DNA of 64,000 nt from Limimaricola hongkongensis DSM 17492 (lineage in GTDB: Bacteria > Pseudomonadota > Alphaproteobacteria > Rhodobacterales > Rhodobacteraceae), in NCBI RefSeq assembly GCF_000600975.2, contig NZ_KK088652.1:62001-126000 (forward strand). The letters are read 5' to 3'. Under the pieces are notes generated by a model. The model was given only the letters and a program-made list of their open reading frames with translations, had not been told where the DNA came from and did not search any database. The position numbers and the translations under genes are program-made. Positions 38,057 through 45,842 of the stretch are shown piece by piece (within the stretch, counting starts at the first letter, position 1; each line of letters starts with the position of its first letter).

Positions 38057-39043
38057 ATGAAGACGATGATCCTGAACGAATATGGCCCCGATGCTGCCTT
38101 CACCCCGGCGGAGATCGAGCGCCCGGCGGTCAAGCCCGGCCATGTCCTCGTCCGCGTCAAGGCGACGAGCGTCAACACCGTCGACACGATGATCCGGGAC
38201 ATGGGCAAGGCGCTGCCCCTGTCGCCCGATCTGCCCGCCATTCTCGGCATGGATTTCGCCGGTGTCGTCGAGGAGGTCGGCGCGGGCGTCGGGGGCTTTG
38301 CCGTGGGCGACGAGGTCTATGGCTGCGCCGGGGGGCTCGCCGATCTTCAGGGCGCGCTGGCCGAATACATGCCGGCCGATGCGCGGCTGATCGCGCACAA
38401 GCCGAAATCGCTGAGCATGCGCGAGGCCGCGGCGCTGCCGCTCGTCGGCATCACCGCGTGGGAGGGTCTGCACCGCGCCGGGGTGGGCCGTGGCCAGAAG
38501 GTGCTCGTGCAGGGCGGGGCCGGTGGCGTCGGCCATGTCGCCGTGCAGCTGGCGCGGCATCTCGGCGCCGATGTGTGGTCGACCGGTACCGGAGACGCGA
38601 AGCTGGCGGCGATCGAAACGCTCGGGGCAACGCCCATCGACTATAAGGCCGAGACAATCGAAGCCTATGTTGCCGCCCATACCAATGGTGCCGGGTTCGA
38701 CGTGGTCTTCGATACGGTCGGCGGCGAGAACATGACCAACTCCTTCGCGGCGGCAGCACTGAACGCGCAGGTCGTCACGACCGTTTCTCTGCTGGAGCTC
38801 GACCTTTCGCACGCGCATTTCAAAGGCCTGTCGCTGCATGTGGTGTTCATGCTGCTGCCGATGCTGCACGATGTCGGGCGCGAGGCGCATGGCGACATCC
38901 TCGCCGATCTCGCGCGGCTCGTGGATGCCGGGGCCGTCACGCCCCTGCTGGACGAGCGGCGCTTCGGCCTGTCCGAGATCGGCGCAGCCCATGCCCGGCT
39001 GAAGAGCGGCCAGGCCATGGGCAAGGTGGTCGTCGAGGTCTGA
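38057..39043 (+). CDS. MDR family alcohol dehydrogenase/quinone oxidoreductase
   Basis: A 328-residue medium-chain reductase. The GroES-like N-terminal half (VLVRVKATSVNTVDTMIR, GMDFAGVVEEVGAGV) is followed by the NAD(P) domain with LVQGGAGGVGHVAVQLARH and FDVVFDTVGGENM. The structural zinc cysteines and the catalytic Cys/His of zinc alcohol dehydrogenases are not visible, so it is more likely an NADPH:quinone or enone reductase. ATG 38057 follows GGAG at 6 bases; ATG 38045 overlaps that site. Regulation by the divergent LysR is likely. Confidence 0.87.
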   Translation: MKTMILNEYGPDAAFTPAEIERPAVKPGHVLVRVKATSVNTVDTMIRDMGKALPLSPDLPAILGMDFAGVVEEVGAGVGGFAVGDEVYGCAGGLADLQGALAEYMPADARLIAHKPKSLSMREAAALPLVGITAWEGLHRAGVGRGQKVLVQGGAGGVGHVAVQLARHLGADVWSTGTGDAKLAAIETLGATPIDYKAETIEAYVAAHTNGAGFDVVFDTVGGENMTNSFAAAALNAQVVTTVSLLELDLSHAHFKGLSLHVVFMLLPMLHDVGREAHGDILADLARLVDAGAVTPLLDERRFGLSEIGAAHARLKSGQAMGKVVVEV

Positions 39044-39132
39044 TCCTCCGAACGGCCCCCGGATCAGCGCGGGCCTGCCTGCCGAGCCGATGAAGGCCAG
39101 GGGAGGCGGTACCCGCCCCGACGGCATCCGCC

Positions 39133-39160
39133 CGCGCTGCCGGTCTATACCGGCAGCGCG
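39133..39160. terminator. 12-bp perfect hairpin with the GST stop codon in its loop
   Basis: CGCGCTGCCGGT (39133-39144) and ACCGGCAGCGCG (39149-39160) pair perfectly around the 4-base loop 39145-39148. The TAG stop of the leftward GST gene is 39147-39145, in the loop. The stem therefore includes the last codons (ALPV). There is no clear T-tract, and it sits between two convergent genes. Confidence 0.7.
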
Positions 39161-39753
39161 TCGTGTTCCCGCGCCATGACCGCCTGCAGCGCCGGGCGAT
39201 CGGCGCAGCGCCTGATCCAGGCCTGGAGGACGGGCTGCCTCGGCATGGCCTCCGGGAGCCATTGGAACGGGCTCGACAGCAGCAGGTCGACCGCGGAATA
39301 TTCCTCGCCGAGAAGGTAGGGCTGGCCGTCCAGCGCCTCGGACAGCCGGGCGAAGACGGCGTCGAGATCGCGAAAGGTCGCGTGCAGGGCGGGGTGCTCG
39401 ATCTTCGCCCAGTCGAGCACCAGAACCGGCTCCATCACGCCCTGATAATAGAACAGCCAGCTCAGGAAGGCCCCGCGCTGCGGATGCCCGACCGGCCGAC
39501 CGAGCCCCGCCTCGGGGAAGCTGTCGGTCAGGTAGGCGATGATTGCCCCGCGCTCGCGCAGGTGGTCGGTGCCGTCGGTGAGATAGGGCACCTTTCCCTC
39601 GGGATGCGGATTGCGCGGGTCGGGGCCGCCGCTGCCGTCCGGACGGGCGACCGTGACCTCGCACAGGTCGATGCGGTCGGCGATGCCCATCTCCTCGATC
39701 AGTACGAGGATGGAGGTCGAGCGGGAGTGCGGTGCGTGGTAGAGGGTCGGCAT
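39145..39753 (-). CDS. Glutathione S-transferase family protein
   Basis: A 202-residue GST. The thioredoxin-like N-terminal domain opens with MPTLYHAPHSRSTSILVLI, has the cis-proline region GKVPYLTDG and ends in an acidic motif, here RERGAIIAYL, where the usual Glu-Ser pair that holds glutathione has become Glu-Arg. The C-terminal helical domain follows (FYYQGVMEPVLVLDWAKI). The family conjugates or reduces electrophiles with glutathione; the altered motif suggests unusual ligand binding. It faces the YafY regulator across about 60 bases, whose operator could serve both genes. Confidence 0.85.
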   Translation of the reverse strand: MPTLYHAPHSRSTSILVLIEEMGIADRIDLCEVTVARPDGSGGPDPRNPHPEGKVPYLTDGTDHLRERGAIIAYLTDSFPEAGLGRPVGHPQRGAFLSWLFYYQGVMEPVLVLDWAKIEHPALHATFRDLDAVFARLSEALDGQPYLLGEEYSAVDLLLSSPFQWLPEAMPRQPVLQAWIRRCADRPALQAVMAREHDALPV

Positions 39754-39797
39754 GATTGGCTCCTCGTATTGCGTGATGCCTTGTTCTAGCCCCGAGC

Positions 39798-39818
39798 TGC
39801 TGACAAAATCCGTCAGCA
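39798..39818. promoter_or_regulatory. Inverted repeat overlapping the yafY-type start codon
   Basis: TGCTGAC (39798-39804) and GTCAGCA (39812-39818) form a perfect 7-bp inverted repeat with 7 bases between them. The last base is the A of the regulator's ATG. It is well placed for autorepression and for control of the divergent GST gene. Confidence 0.6.
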
Positions 39819-40522
39819 TGGCCCGCCCCGACCGTCTCATGCGCCTGATGGATGCGCTGCGCCGCCTGCCTGCGCCGGTCACGGCGGTGCGGCTGGCGGC
39901 GGAGACGGATATCTCGCCGCGGCAGCTCTACCGCGACATCGCCACGCTGCGCGCGGGCGGCGCCCTGATCGATGGCGAGGCCGGAGTCGGCTACCGGCTG
40001 ACCGAGGATCCGGCCCTGCCGCCGCAGAGCTTCTCTCGGCTGGAGATCGAGGCGCTGGTCCTCGCCGTGGGCGAGCTGCGCCAGACCGGCGACGCGGCGC
40101 TGGAGGCGGCGGGACGCTCGGCGCTGGCCCGGATCATCGCGACCCTGGCCGACGGGCAATCGCGGCACGCCATGCACACAATCCTGCGCAGCTTTCGTCC
40201 GCCGCCGGCCGCGGTGGATGTCGGCGTGGACATGTCGCTTCTGCGCCGTGCCTGCTGGGAGGAGCTGGCGCTTGATGTCCGCTATCGCGACCTCGGGGGC
40301 CGGGTCACGCAGCGCGAGGTCTGGCCTCTCGGGATCAGCTATTCGGATGGCGCGCTCAAGCTCTTGGTCTGGTGTTGTCTCAGGCAGGACTGGCGCGTCT
40401 TCCGCGCCTCGGGGATTGAGGAGGCCCGCCTCAACGGCCGCGGCTTCAGGCCCCGGCGCGTGCCCTTGCTGCGCGACTACGCGGCGCGGCAAACCCGGCC
40501 CGAAGGTGCCGCCGAGGCGTAG
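39818..40522 (+). CDS. YafY/WYL-domain transcriptional regulator
   Basis: A 234-residue DeoR-like helix-turn-helix protein (RPDRLMRLMDALRRLPAPV, SPRQLYRDIATLRAGG) with a WYL-type ligand-binding domain (VWPLGISYSDGALKLLVW, WRVFRASGIEEA). WYL regulators commonly respond to small ligands or nucleic acid. The start codon overlaps an inverted repeat that may be its own operator. The gene is divergent from GST. Its 3' end abuts the NAD(P)H-binding gene on the other strand, whose reading frame has no stop and continues antisense through this one. Confidence 0.86.
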   Translation: MARPDRLMRLMDALRRLPAPVTAVRLAAETDISPRQLYRDIATLRAGGALIDGEAGVGYRLTEDPALPPQSFSRLEIEALVLAVGELRQTGDAALEAAGRSALARIIATLADGQSRHAMHTILRSFRPPPAAVDVGVDMSLLRRACWEELALDVRYRDLGGRVTQREVWPLGISYSDGALKLLVWCCLRQDWRVFRASGIEEARLNGRGFRPRRVPLLRDYAARQTRPEGAAEA

Positions 40523-40530
40523 GCACGCTT

Positions 40531-41242
40531 TCAGCGCGCGGCGGGCATGGGCCCCGGTGGCGGCCTTGGCTGCGCGGGCCGAAAGGCCATTGCGCCCGGT
40601 GATGGCCGGCGCCTCGCGGATCAGCGCCGGATCGGTCAGCGCCGCCACCATGAACAGCGCGAAATCGGTGCGCCGGGTCAGGTTGCTCGCAAGCACCGGG
40701 TCGCCCACATGGCGGGCCCAGATCGGCAGGCCTTCGCTCGGACCCTCCTCGAGATCCGAGCCGCGCACGACGGTCCAGTCGCGATCCGATGCGAAGATCA
40801 GGTCGGTCGCGCGAACCTGGTCGTCGAGATCGACGAGCCGCAACGCCCTGAGGATCGGGGTGCCGAACCTGACGATGGCGCGGATCTTCCAACCGTAGCG
40901 GTCCTTGCCGTCGCGGCTGATGTGCCAGCCGCAGGAAAACACCAGCCGCGCATGGCGCGGAGCGAGGTCGAGCACGGCGCGGGCGGTGCCCGAGGCGTAG
41001 TCCTGCACGCCCCAGGGCGCGAGAACCACCAGCACGCCGTCGCAGCCTCGCGTGGCCGCCTCGATCACCGCGCGGTCGTCGGTGCGGCCGGGATGCACGG
41101 TGATGCGGCCCGCGAACCGGTCGAGCTTGCCGACGCTTTCGGGACGGCAGACGCCGGTGACCTCGTAGCCGCGCGCCAGCGCGTGTTCCGTCATGTATTG
41201 CCCGAGTTTGCCCGAGATGCCGATGATGCAGATGCGTTTCAT
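40531..41242 (-). CDS. NAD(P)H-binding (NmrA-like) protein, C terminus probably frameshifted
   Basis: An atypical SDR/NmrA-type protein opening with MKRICIIGISGKLGQYMTEHALARG (Rossmann glycine motif GISGKLG) and containing VLAPWGVQDYASGTARAVLD and DRDWTVVRGSDLEEG, the usual NAD(P)H-binding family layout. About 237 residues match the family. The frame then has no stop and runs on antisense to the YafY and GST genes. A TGA in another frame at 40533-40531 falls exactly where the family should end, so a one-base indel near the 3' end probably removed the native stop. ATG 41242 has GGAGA upstream and lies 22 bases after the DUF4386 gene. Confidence 0.65.
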
Positions 41243-41264
41243 GGGGGTCTCCTTGCGATGGGGG

Positions 41265-41987
41265 TCAGGCCGCGAGGGCGCGCGGCGCGGGGATGCGCGG
41301 GCCGCGGGTCAGCAGCCACAGCGCGAAGCCGATCTCGGCCAGCGTCACCACGAGCAGCAGCGCGATCTTCACCGCCTCCAGCAGCGCGGCATCGGGCAGG
41401 GCGAACATCTGCACGCTGTCGACGAGGTAGCCGGTGCCGCCGACGATGAGGCCGAAGCCCAGAAGCCGCGGATAGAGCCCCGAGCGCAGGACCAGCGTGC
41501 CCAGCAGGACGAGGTGCAGGCAGAAGAAGACCTGCCAGATCCAGACACCGGCATCGTGGACATGCCGCAGCAGCCCGGCCAGTTCGATCCGCTGCGTCTG
41601 AGAGAAGCTTTCGAGCGGCACCCGCCCATCGGCCAGTGCCAGCGATCCGGCATGGAAGAACAGCATCGCCGCCATCACCGCAACCATCATCAGCCGCGCA
41701 TAGGAGGCCGCGAGCGAGAGCGTCGCGTTCACCGGCCGGAACATGAAGTAGAGCATGACCGAGACGAACACCTCGGCGGTCATCATCACCATGTCGCCCG
41801 CGAGGCCGGCGTGAAACAGGCCGCGCCGCGCGGCGATGTTGGCGAAGGTCGCGGCCGGGTCTCCGGCGACGTTCAGCACGCCCGGCACGTAGAGGATCGA
41901 GAAGCCACCGGCAAAGGCGATGACGAGGTAGAGCGCGCCGGTCAGGCGGGCATAGCTGCGCGAGGTGGGATCTTGGAACGCCTGCAT
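41265..41987 (-). CDS. DUF4386 family membrane protein
   Basis: A 240-residue protein with six or seven predicted membrane helices. The opening ARLTGALYLVIAFAGGFS and later HVHDAGVWIWQVFFCLHLVLLG and GYPR-like LYPRLLGFGLIVGGTGYL match the DUF4386 family, whose role is unknown. AAGGAGG precedes ATG 41987. It is first in a two-gene unit with the NAD(P)H-binding gene and is divergent from a LysR regulator about 100 bases away, which may control it. Confidence 0.85.
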   Translation of the reverse strand: MQAFQDPTSRSYARLTGALYLVIAFAGGFSILYVPGVLNVAGDPAATFANIAARRGLFHAGLAGDMVMMTAEVFVSVMLYFMFRPVNATLSLAASYARLMMVAVMAAMLFFHAGSLALADGRVPLESFSQTQRIELAGLLRHVHDAGVWIWQVFFCLHLVLLGTLVLRSGLYPRLLGFGLIVGGTGYLVDSVQMFALPDAALLEAVKIALLLVVTLAEIGFALWLLTRGPRIPAPRALAA

Positions 41988-42090
41988 GACGGGCCTCCTT
42001 TCAAGCTGACGTTGCGGCATATCTGTGTTCTACGCCCCTTCACCCATGCAGGAAATTGACCAGATGCGCCGAGCTGATATGCAGATCTGC

Positions 42091-42978
42091 ATGGATTGGC
42101 GCAGCGTCACCTTCGACTGGAACCGCGCCCGGGCCTTTCTCGTGACCGCCGAGGAGGGCTCGCTCTCGGCGGCTGCGCGCGCGTTGAAGCTGGCGCAGCC
42201 GACGCTGGGCCGGCAGGTCGAGGCGCTGGAGGCAGAGTTGGGCGTCGCGCTGTTCGAGCGTTCGGGGCGCGGGCTGCGCCTGACCCCGGCGGGCCACGAT
42301 CTGCTGGAGCATGCGCGCATGATGGGCGAGGGCGCCCGCGCGCTGTCGCTGGCGGCCTGGGGCCAGACAGAGGCGCTTGAGGGCGAGGTGGCGATCTCGG
42401 CCTCGGATGCCTATGCGAGCTACCTGCTGCCACCGATCCTTGATCGGCTGCACCGGGCCGAGCCGCGCATTCGGATCGAGGTGGTTGTTTCGAATGCATT
42501 GTCGGACCTGTCGCGGCGCGAGGCCGACATCGCGGTGCGCAACGTCCGCCCGACCGAGCCGGACCTGATCTGGCGGCGGGTCCGCGATGCCCAAGCAAGG
42601 CTTTACGCGGCGCCGGGCTACCTCGACCGGCTGGGACGGCCAGAGGCCGCAGAAAGTTTTTCGGCGGCGGAGTTCATCGAGATCGACGCCTCGGGCAGCC
42701 TCATGGGCCTGCTGAACGCCAAGGGCTTCAGCCTCGACGAAGGCAATTTCCCCTATCGCTGCCGCAGCTTCACGGTGATGTGGGAAATGGTGCGGCAGGG
42801 CATGGGGATCGGCATCCTCGACGACCGGATCGGCGATGCCGACCCGTCGGTCGAGCGCGCGGTCCCGGGTTTCGCGCCGATCGATTTCCCGGTCTGGATC
42901 GTCGCCCACCGCGACATCGCCCGATCGCGGCGCCTACGCGTGGTCTTCGACGCGTTGGTGGAGGGTTTTGGCGCCTGA
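42091..42978 (+). CDS. LysR family transcriptional regulator
   Basis: A 295-residue LysR protein with helix-turn-helix FLVTAEEGSLSAAARALKLA and the recognition part QPTLGRQVEALEAELGVALF, followed by the effector domain. Several in-frame ATGs exist upstream (42046, 42064, 42079); 42091 (MDWRSVTFDWNRARAFL) fits the usual distance to the helix-turn-helix best, although no start has a strong ribosome site. It is divergent from DUF4386. A 9-bp bulged stem (42998-43022) just after the stop may end transcription. Confidence 0.88.
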   Translation: MDWRSVTFDWNRARAFLVTAEEGSLSAAARALKLAQPTLGRQVEALEAELGVALFERSGRGLRLTPAGHDLLEHARMMGEGARALSLAAWGQTEALEGEVAISASDAYASYLLPPILDRLHRAEPRIRIEVVVSNALSDLSRREADIAVRNVRPTEPDLIWRRVRDAQARLYAAPGYLDRLGRPEAAESFSAAEFIEIDASGSLMGLLNAKGFSLDEGNFPYRCRSFTVMWEMVRQGMGIGILDDRIGDADPSVERAVPGFAPIDFPVWIVAHRDIARSRRLRVVFDALVEGFGA

Positions 42979-43163
42979 GCCGAGACGATCAGGTGGCGAA
43001 TCCTGCCGTTCGAGGCAGATTCCGGCGGTCCAAGGTTAGGTCCCAGAGCATCGCCATCGGCGGTCGAAGGAAAACGCACGGAACTTTGCCGGGATCGGCA
43101 GAGAGCCTCGTGATCGGCCTGCCATGGCCCCAAGGGCAAATCCTGTTTGCAGCAAGGGGATAG

Positions 43164-43253
43164 TGGCGGAGAGACAGGGATTCGAACCCTGGGAACCCGT
43201 GAAGGCTCAACGGTTTTCGAGACCGCCCCGTTCGACCACTCCGGCACCTCTCC
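43164..43253 (-). tRNA. tRNA-Ser (anticodon CGA)
   Basis: On the minus strand the gene starts GGAGAGGTGCCGGAGTGG, has anticodon loop CTCGAAA giving CGA, a long class II variable arm, T-loop GGTTCGAATCC and an encoded CCA. Total length is 90 bases. It reads UCG codons. It borders the accessory block 36.5-43 kb on the side of its 3' end, as an integration target would, but no duplicated tRNA end was found by eye. Confidence 0.95.
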
Positions 43254-43415
43254 GCGGTCTGAGGGGCGTTTAGCCAGTGGCGCGGACGGGCGCAAGTCCC
43301 CGTCGACGATAAATGTCCGACTTTTTCGGCCGCCGTAGCGTCAGCCGCCCGGCCCGGTGTTGGAAAGCCAGGAGTGCGGGCGTATCTGCCGATCATGCAT
43401 TCGGGAGATCACCTC

Positions 43416-44249
43416 ATGCCGCACCGCGCCCGCTCCATTGCCGCCGCAGCACTTGCCGCTTTCGCGGTTTTGCCCGCCACCGCCACCGTCGCCTCGCCCG
43501 AGATCGACCGGCTGGTCGAGGCGCTCGCGCTCGACGAGGTCGTCGCCGTGATGCGCGAGGAGGGGCTGGCCTATGGCGCGGATCTGGGGGCGGAGCTGTT
43601 CCCCGACGGTGCGACGGGCTGGGGCGCGGAGGTTGCGCGGATCTATGATGCGCAAGCGATGCGCGATGCGCTGGCCGGGGGGCTCGAGAGGGGGCTCGTG
43701 CGCGATGAGATCGAGCCGCTGCTTGCGTTTTTCGAGGATGGACCCGGCGCGCGCTTTGCCCGGCTCGAAGCCTCGGCGCGGCGCGCCATGCTGGCGCCGG
43801 GGGTCGAGGACGAGGCTCTGCAGATGGCGGCGACGGCGATGCATGACGAGACCGAGCGTTTCGCGCTCGTCGATGGCTTCGTCGCGGCCAATGATCTGAT
43901 CGAGACCAACGTCGCCGGGGCGCTCAACGCCAATCTCGCCTTTTCGCAGGGGCTGCTCGACGGCGGCGCCTTTGGCGGTGCGGTGAGCGAGGCCGAGATC
44001 CTCGGCGATGTCTGGGCGCAGGAGCCGCAGATTCGCCGCGACACCACCGAATGGCTCTATGCCTTCCTGTTTCTCGCCTATGGCCCTGCGCCCGCCGACG
44101 ATCTCGAAGCCTATACCGCGTTTTCGAAGCGACCGGCGGGGCGGGCGCTGAACCGGGCGCTGTTCGATGCCTATGACGCCATGCTCACCGATATCTCGCG
44201 CCAGCTCGGGCTGAGCGCGGCGCGGCTCATGGCCGGGCAGGAGATCTGA
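43416..44249 (+). CDS. DUF2059-like exported protein
   Basis: A 277-residue protein with a signal peptide (MPHRARSIAAAALAAFAVLP, cleavage likely before SPEIDRL). The mature part is acidic and helical, with VVAVMREEGLAYGADLG and a second half LAFFEDGPGARFARLEASARRAML, the DUF2059 pattern, which occurs in two repeats (see also YTAFSKRPAGRALNRALF near the end). It is expected in the periplasm. Function is unknown. ATG 43416 follows GGGAG; an earlier ATG at 43395 would spoil the signal peptide. Confidence 0.8.
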   Translation: MPHRARSIAAAALAAFAVLPATATVASPEIDRLVEALALDEVVAVMREEGLAYGADLGAELFPDGATGWGAEVARIYDAQAMRDALAGGLERGLVRDEIEPLLAFFEDGPGARFARLEASARRAMLAPGVEDEALQMAATAMHDETERFALVDGFVAANDLIETNVAGALNANLAFSQGLLDGGAFGGAVSEAEILGDVWAQEPQIRRDTTEWLYAFLFLAYGPAPADDLEAYTAFSKRPAGRALNRALFDAYDAMLTDISRQLGLSAARLMAGQEI

Positions 44250-44576
44250 TCACCCGCCCCATAGCAGCAGCGCCGTGACCAGCGCGCCGGGGTTGCTCTC
44301 GTAGAGGCCGAGATCGCCCGACAGCTGAAGCCTGCGCGCGGGCCGATCGGGCTGCGGCACGGCGGCGGCGTCGAAGGCCCGCTCCAACGCCGGGCCGCCG
44401 CCCGCGGCGATATCGGCGATCACGGCCGCGAAATCGGCCTTTACCGCGATCTCGACCGCGCCGCGGCGCGCGTCGTCGCGGATGAACGGGGCGGACAGCG
44501 ATGTCCGCAGTCCGGGCAAGGTGTCGGGGGCGCAGGCGGGCAGGGCGGCCAGCAGCACGAGTACACAGAGGCGCAT
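44250..44576 (-). CDS. Small putative lipoprotein
   Basis: A 108-residue protein with a lipobox LPAC at the end of a short hydrophobic N terminus (MRLCVLVLLAALPAC), so it is predicted to be lipidated at Cys15. The rest (SLSAPFIRDDARRGAVEIAV, then DLGLYESNPGALVTALLLWGG) has no family I recognise. AAGGA precedes ATG 44576. It is convergent with the DUF2059 gene, with their stops abutting, and divergent from rplU. Confidence 0.7.
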   Translation of the reverse strand: MRLCVLVLLAALPACAPDTLPGLRTSLSAPFIRDDARRGAVEIAVKADFAAVIADIAAGGGPALERAFDAAAVPQPDRPARRLQLSGDLGLYESNPGALVTALLLWGG

Positions 44577-44698
44577 GTCGATCCTTTCGCGGGGGTTGAC
44601 TTGGCATGACGCCTCGCCGATAAGCCCGCATCCCGGCAAGACCCCTTGTCACGGGATGCGCGGCTATCCGCAAGGTGCCTCGCGACTTTTCAATGAAC

Positions 44699-44761
44699 GC
44701 CCCGATCCGGGGCGCGCCGTCCGACGGTGGGCCATGCGGCCCTTGAACGCCCCGCAAGGGG
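44699..44761 (+). promoter_or_regulatory. Structured 5' leader of rplU-rpmA
   Basis: Three hairpins follow one another: GCCCCG-ATC-CGGGGC (44699-44713), GGGCC-ATGC-GGCCC (44729-44742) and CCCC-GCAA-GGGG with a GNRA tetraloop (44750-44761), with a small CCG/CGG stem at 44718-44727 between the first two. They end 34 bases before the rplU start. Such leaders often carry ribosomal protein autoregulation; no match to a known leader family was recognised. Confidence 0.5.
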
Positions 44762-44795
44762 GACCCAAGTGACGCGGGATACGAAGGAACGACAG

Positions 44796-45398
44796 ATGTT
44801 TGCGGTTCTCAAAACCGGCGGCAAGCAGTACAAAGTGGCCTCGGGCGATGTGCTCCGGGTCGAAAAGCTTGTGGCCGAGGCGGGTGACACCGTCCAGTTC
44901 AACGACATTCTGATGATCGGCGACGCGATCGGCGCGCCCTTCGTCGAAGGTGCCGGCGTGCAGGCCGAGGTGATCGACCAGATCAAGGGTGACAAGGTCA
45001 TCAACTTCGTGCGCCGCCGCCGGAAGCACTCCTCCAAGCGCACCAAGGGTCACCGTCAGAAGCTGACCCTCGTTCGCGTGACCGAGCTGCTGACCGAAGG
45101 CGCCGACAAGTCGGGCGTCAAGGCCGCCACCGGCTCCGCGCCGCGCGATGCCGGGGCCGCCCCGGCCGCCAAGCCCGCGAAAGCCAAGAAGGCCGCCGCT
45201 TCGGGCGACGACCTCAAGAAGCTGTCGGGCGTCGGCCCGGCGCTCGAGAAGAAGCTGCTCGGCGCTGGCATCACCAGCTTTGCCCAGATCGCTGGCTGGT
45301 CGGATGCGGACATCGCCCGCATCGACGAAGAGCTTGGCCTCAAGGGCAAGATCGAGAAAGAAGGCTGGGTTGCCCAGTCCAAGGACCTTCAGGCCTAA
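44796..45398 (+). CDS. rplU: 50S ribosomal protein L21 with a C-terminal helix-hairpin-helix extension
   Basis: A 200-residue protein. Residues 1 to about 102 are ribosomal protein L21 ([40 protein letters not shown]). An Ala/Lys-rich linker ([14 protein letters not shown]) follows, then about 60 residues with [20 protein letters not shown] and [15 protein letters not shown], a helix-hairpin-helix of the type found in DNA-binding proteins and in some NuoE-like tails. L21 is normally about 100 residues; the extension is known in alphaproteobacteria and its function is unclear. ATG 44796 follows GAAGGA. It is cotranscribed with rpmA. Confidence 0.95.
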   Translation: MFAVLKTGGKQYKVASGDVLRVEKLVAEAGDTVQFNDILMIGDAIGAPFVEGAGVQAEVIDQIKGDKVINFVRRRRKHSSKRTKGHRQKLTLVRVTELLTEGADKSGVKAATGSAPRDAGAAPAAKPAKAKKAAASGDDLKKLSGVGPALEKKLLGAGITSFAQIAGWSDADIARIDEELGLKGKIEKEGWVAQSKDLQA

Positions 45399-45416
45399 GG
45401 CACAGGAGAGAGACAC

Positions 45417-45686
45417 ATGGCACACAAAAAAGCAGGCGGCTCCTCCCGCAACGGGCGCGACAGCGCCGGACGCCGTCTTGGCGTCAAGAAGTTCGGCGGC
45501 GAAGCCGTGATCCCGGGCAACATCATCATGCGCCAGCGTGGCACGAAGATGTGGCCGGGCGCCGGCGTCGGCATGGGCCGTGACCACACCATCTTCGCGA
45601 CCGAAGAGGGCCGCGTGACCTTCCACAAGGGTCTCAAGGGCCGCACCTTCATCTCGGTGCTCCCGGTTGCCGAGGCCGCGGAGTAA
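45417..45686 (+). CDS. rpmA: 50S ribosomal protein L27
   Basis: An 89-residue L27 with the mature-type N terminus [20 protein letters not shown], which needs no cleavage beyond the initiator methionine and reaches the peptidyl transferase centre. The [20 protein letters not shown] motif is intact. It lies 18 bases after rplU and is followed by an intrinsic terminator, so rplU-rpmA forms a two-gene operon; obgE, often next in line, is 1.3 kb away beyond two GNAT genes. Confidence 0.97.
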   Translation: MAHKKAGGSSRNGRDSAGRRLGVKKFGGEAVIPGNIIMRQRGTKMWPGAGVGMGRDHTIFATEEGRVTFHKGLKGRTFISVLPVAEAAE

Positions 45687-45716
45687 CCGCCGGCCCTTCA
45701 GCTGAGACGACACAAG

Positions 45717-45748
45717 CGGGGGATCGGTGACAGGCCGGTCCCCCGTTT
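45717..45748 (+). terminator. Intrinsic terminator after rpmA
   Basis: CGGGGGATCGG pairs with CCGGTCCCCCG (one G-T pair) around a 7-base loop, followed by TTT and an AT-rich GCATTAT. The position 30 bases after rpmA fits the end of the rplU-rpmA transcript. Confidence 0.75.
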
Positions 45749-45842
45749 GCATTATGACCAGAGGTTTCGCCCATAAGGGGCGGCGCCAGGCACCCGGCGC
45801 AGAACCGGGACCCGAGCAGCAGGGAAGCGGAGGAGGCGACCC

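Noticed and set aside
42979..43163. Possible transposase remnant between LysR and tRNA-Ser
   Set aside because: No frame shows convincing transposase motifs; only a small stem after the LysR gene is visible.
36448..43253. Integrated island with tRNA-Ser as attachment site
   Set aside because: No integrase gene and no second copy of the tRNA 3' end were found by eye. It is kept only as a possible variable region.
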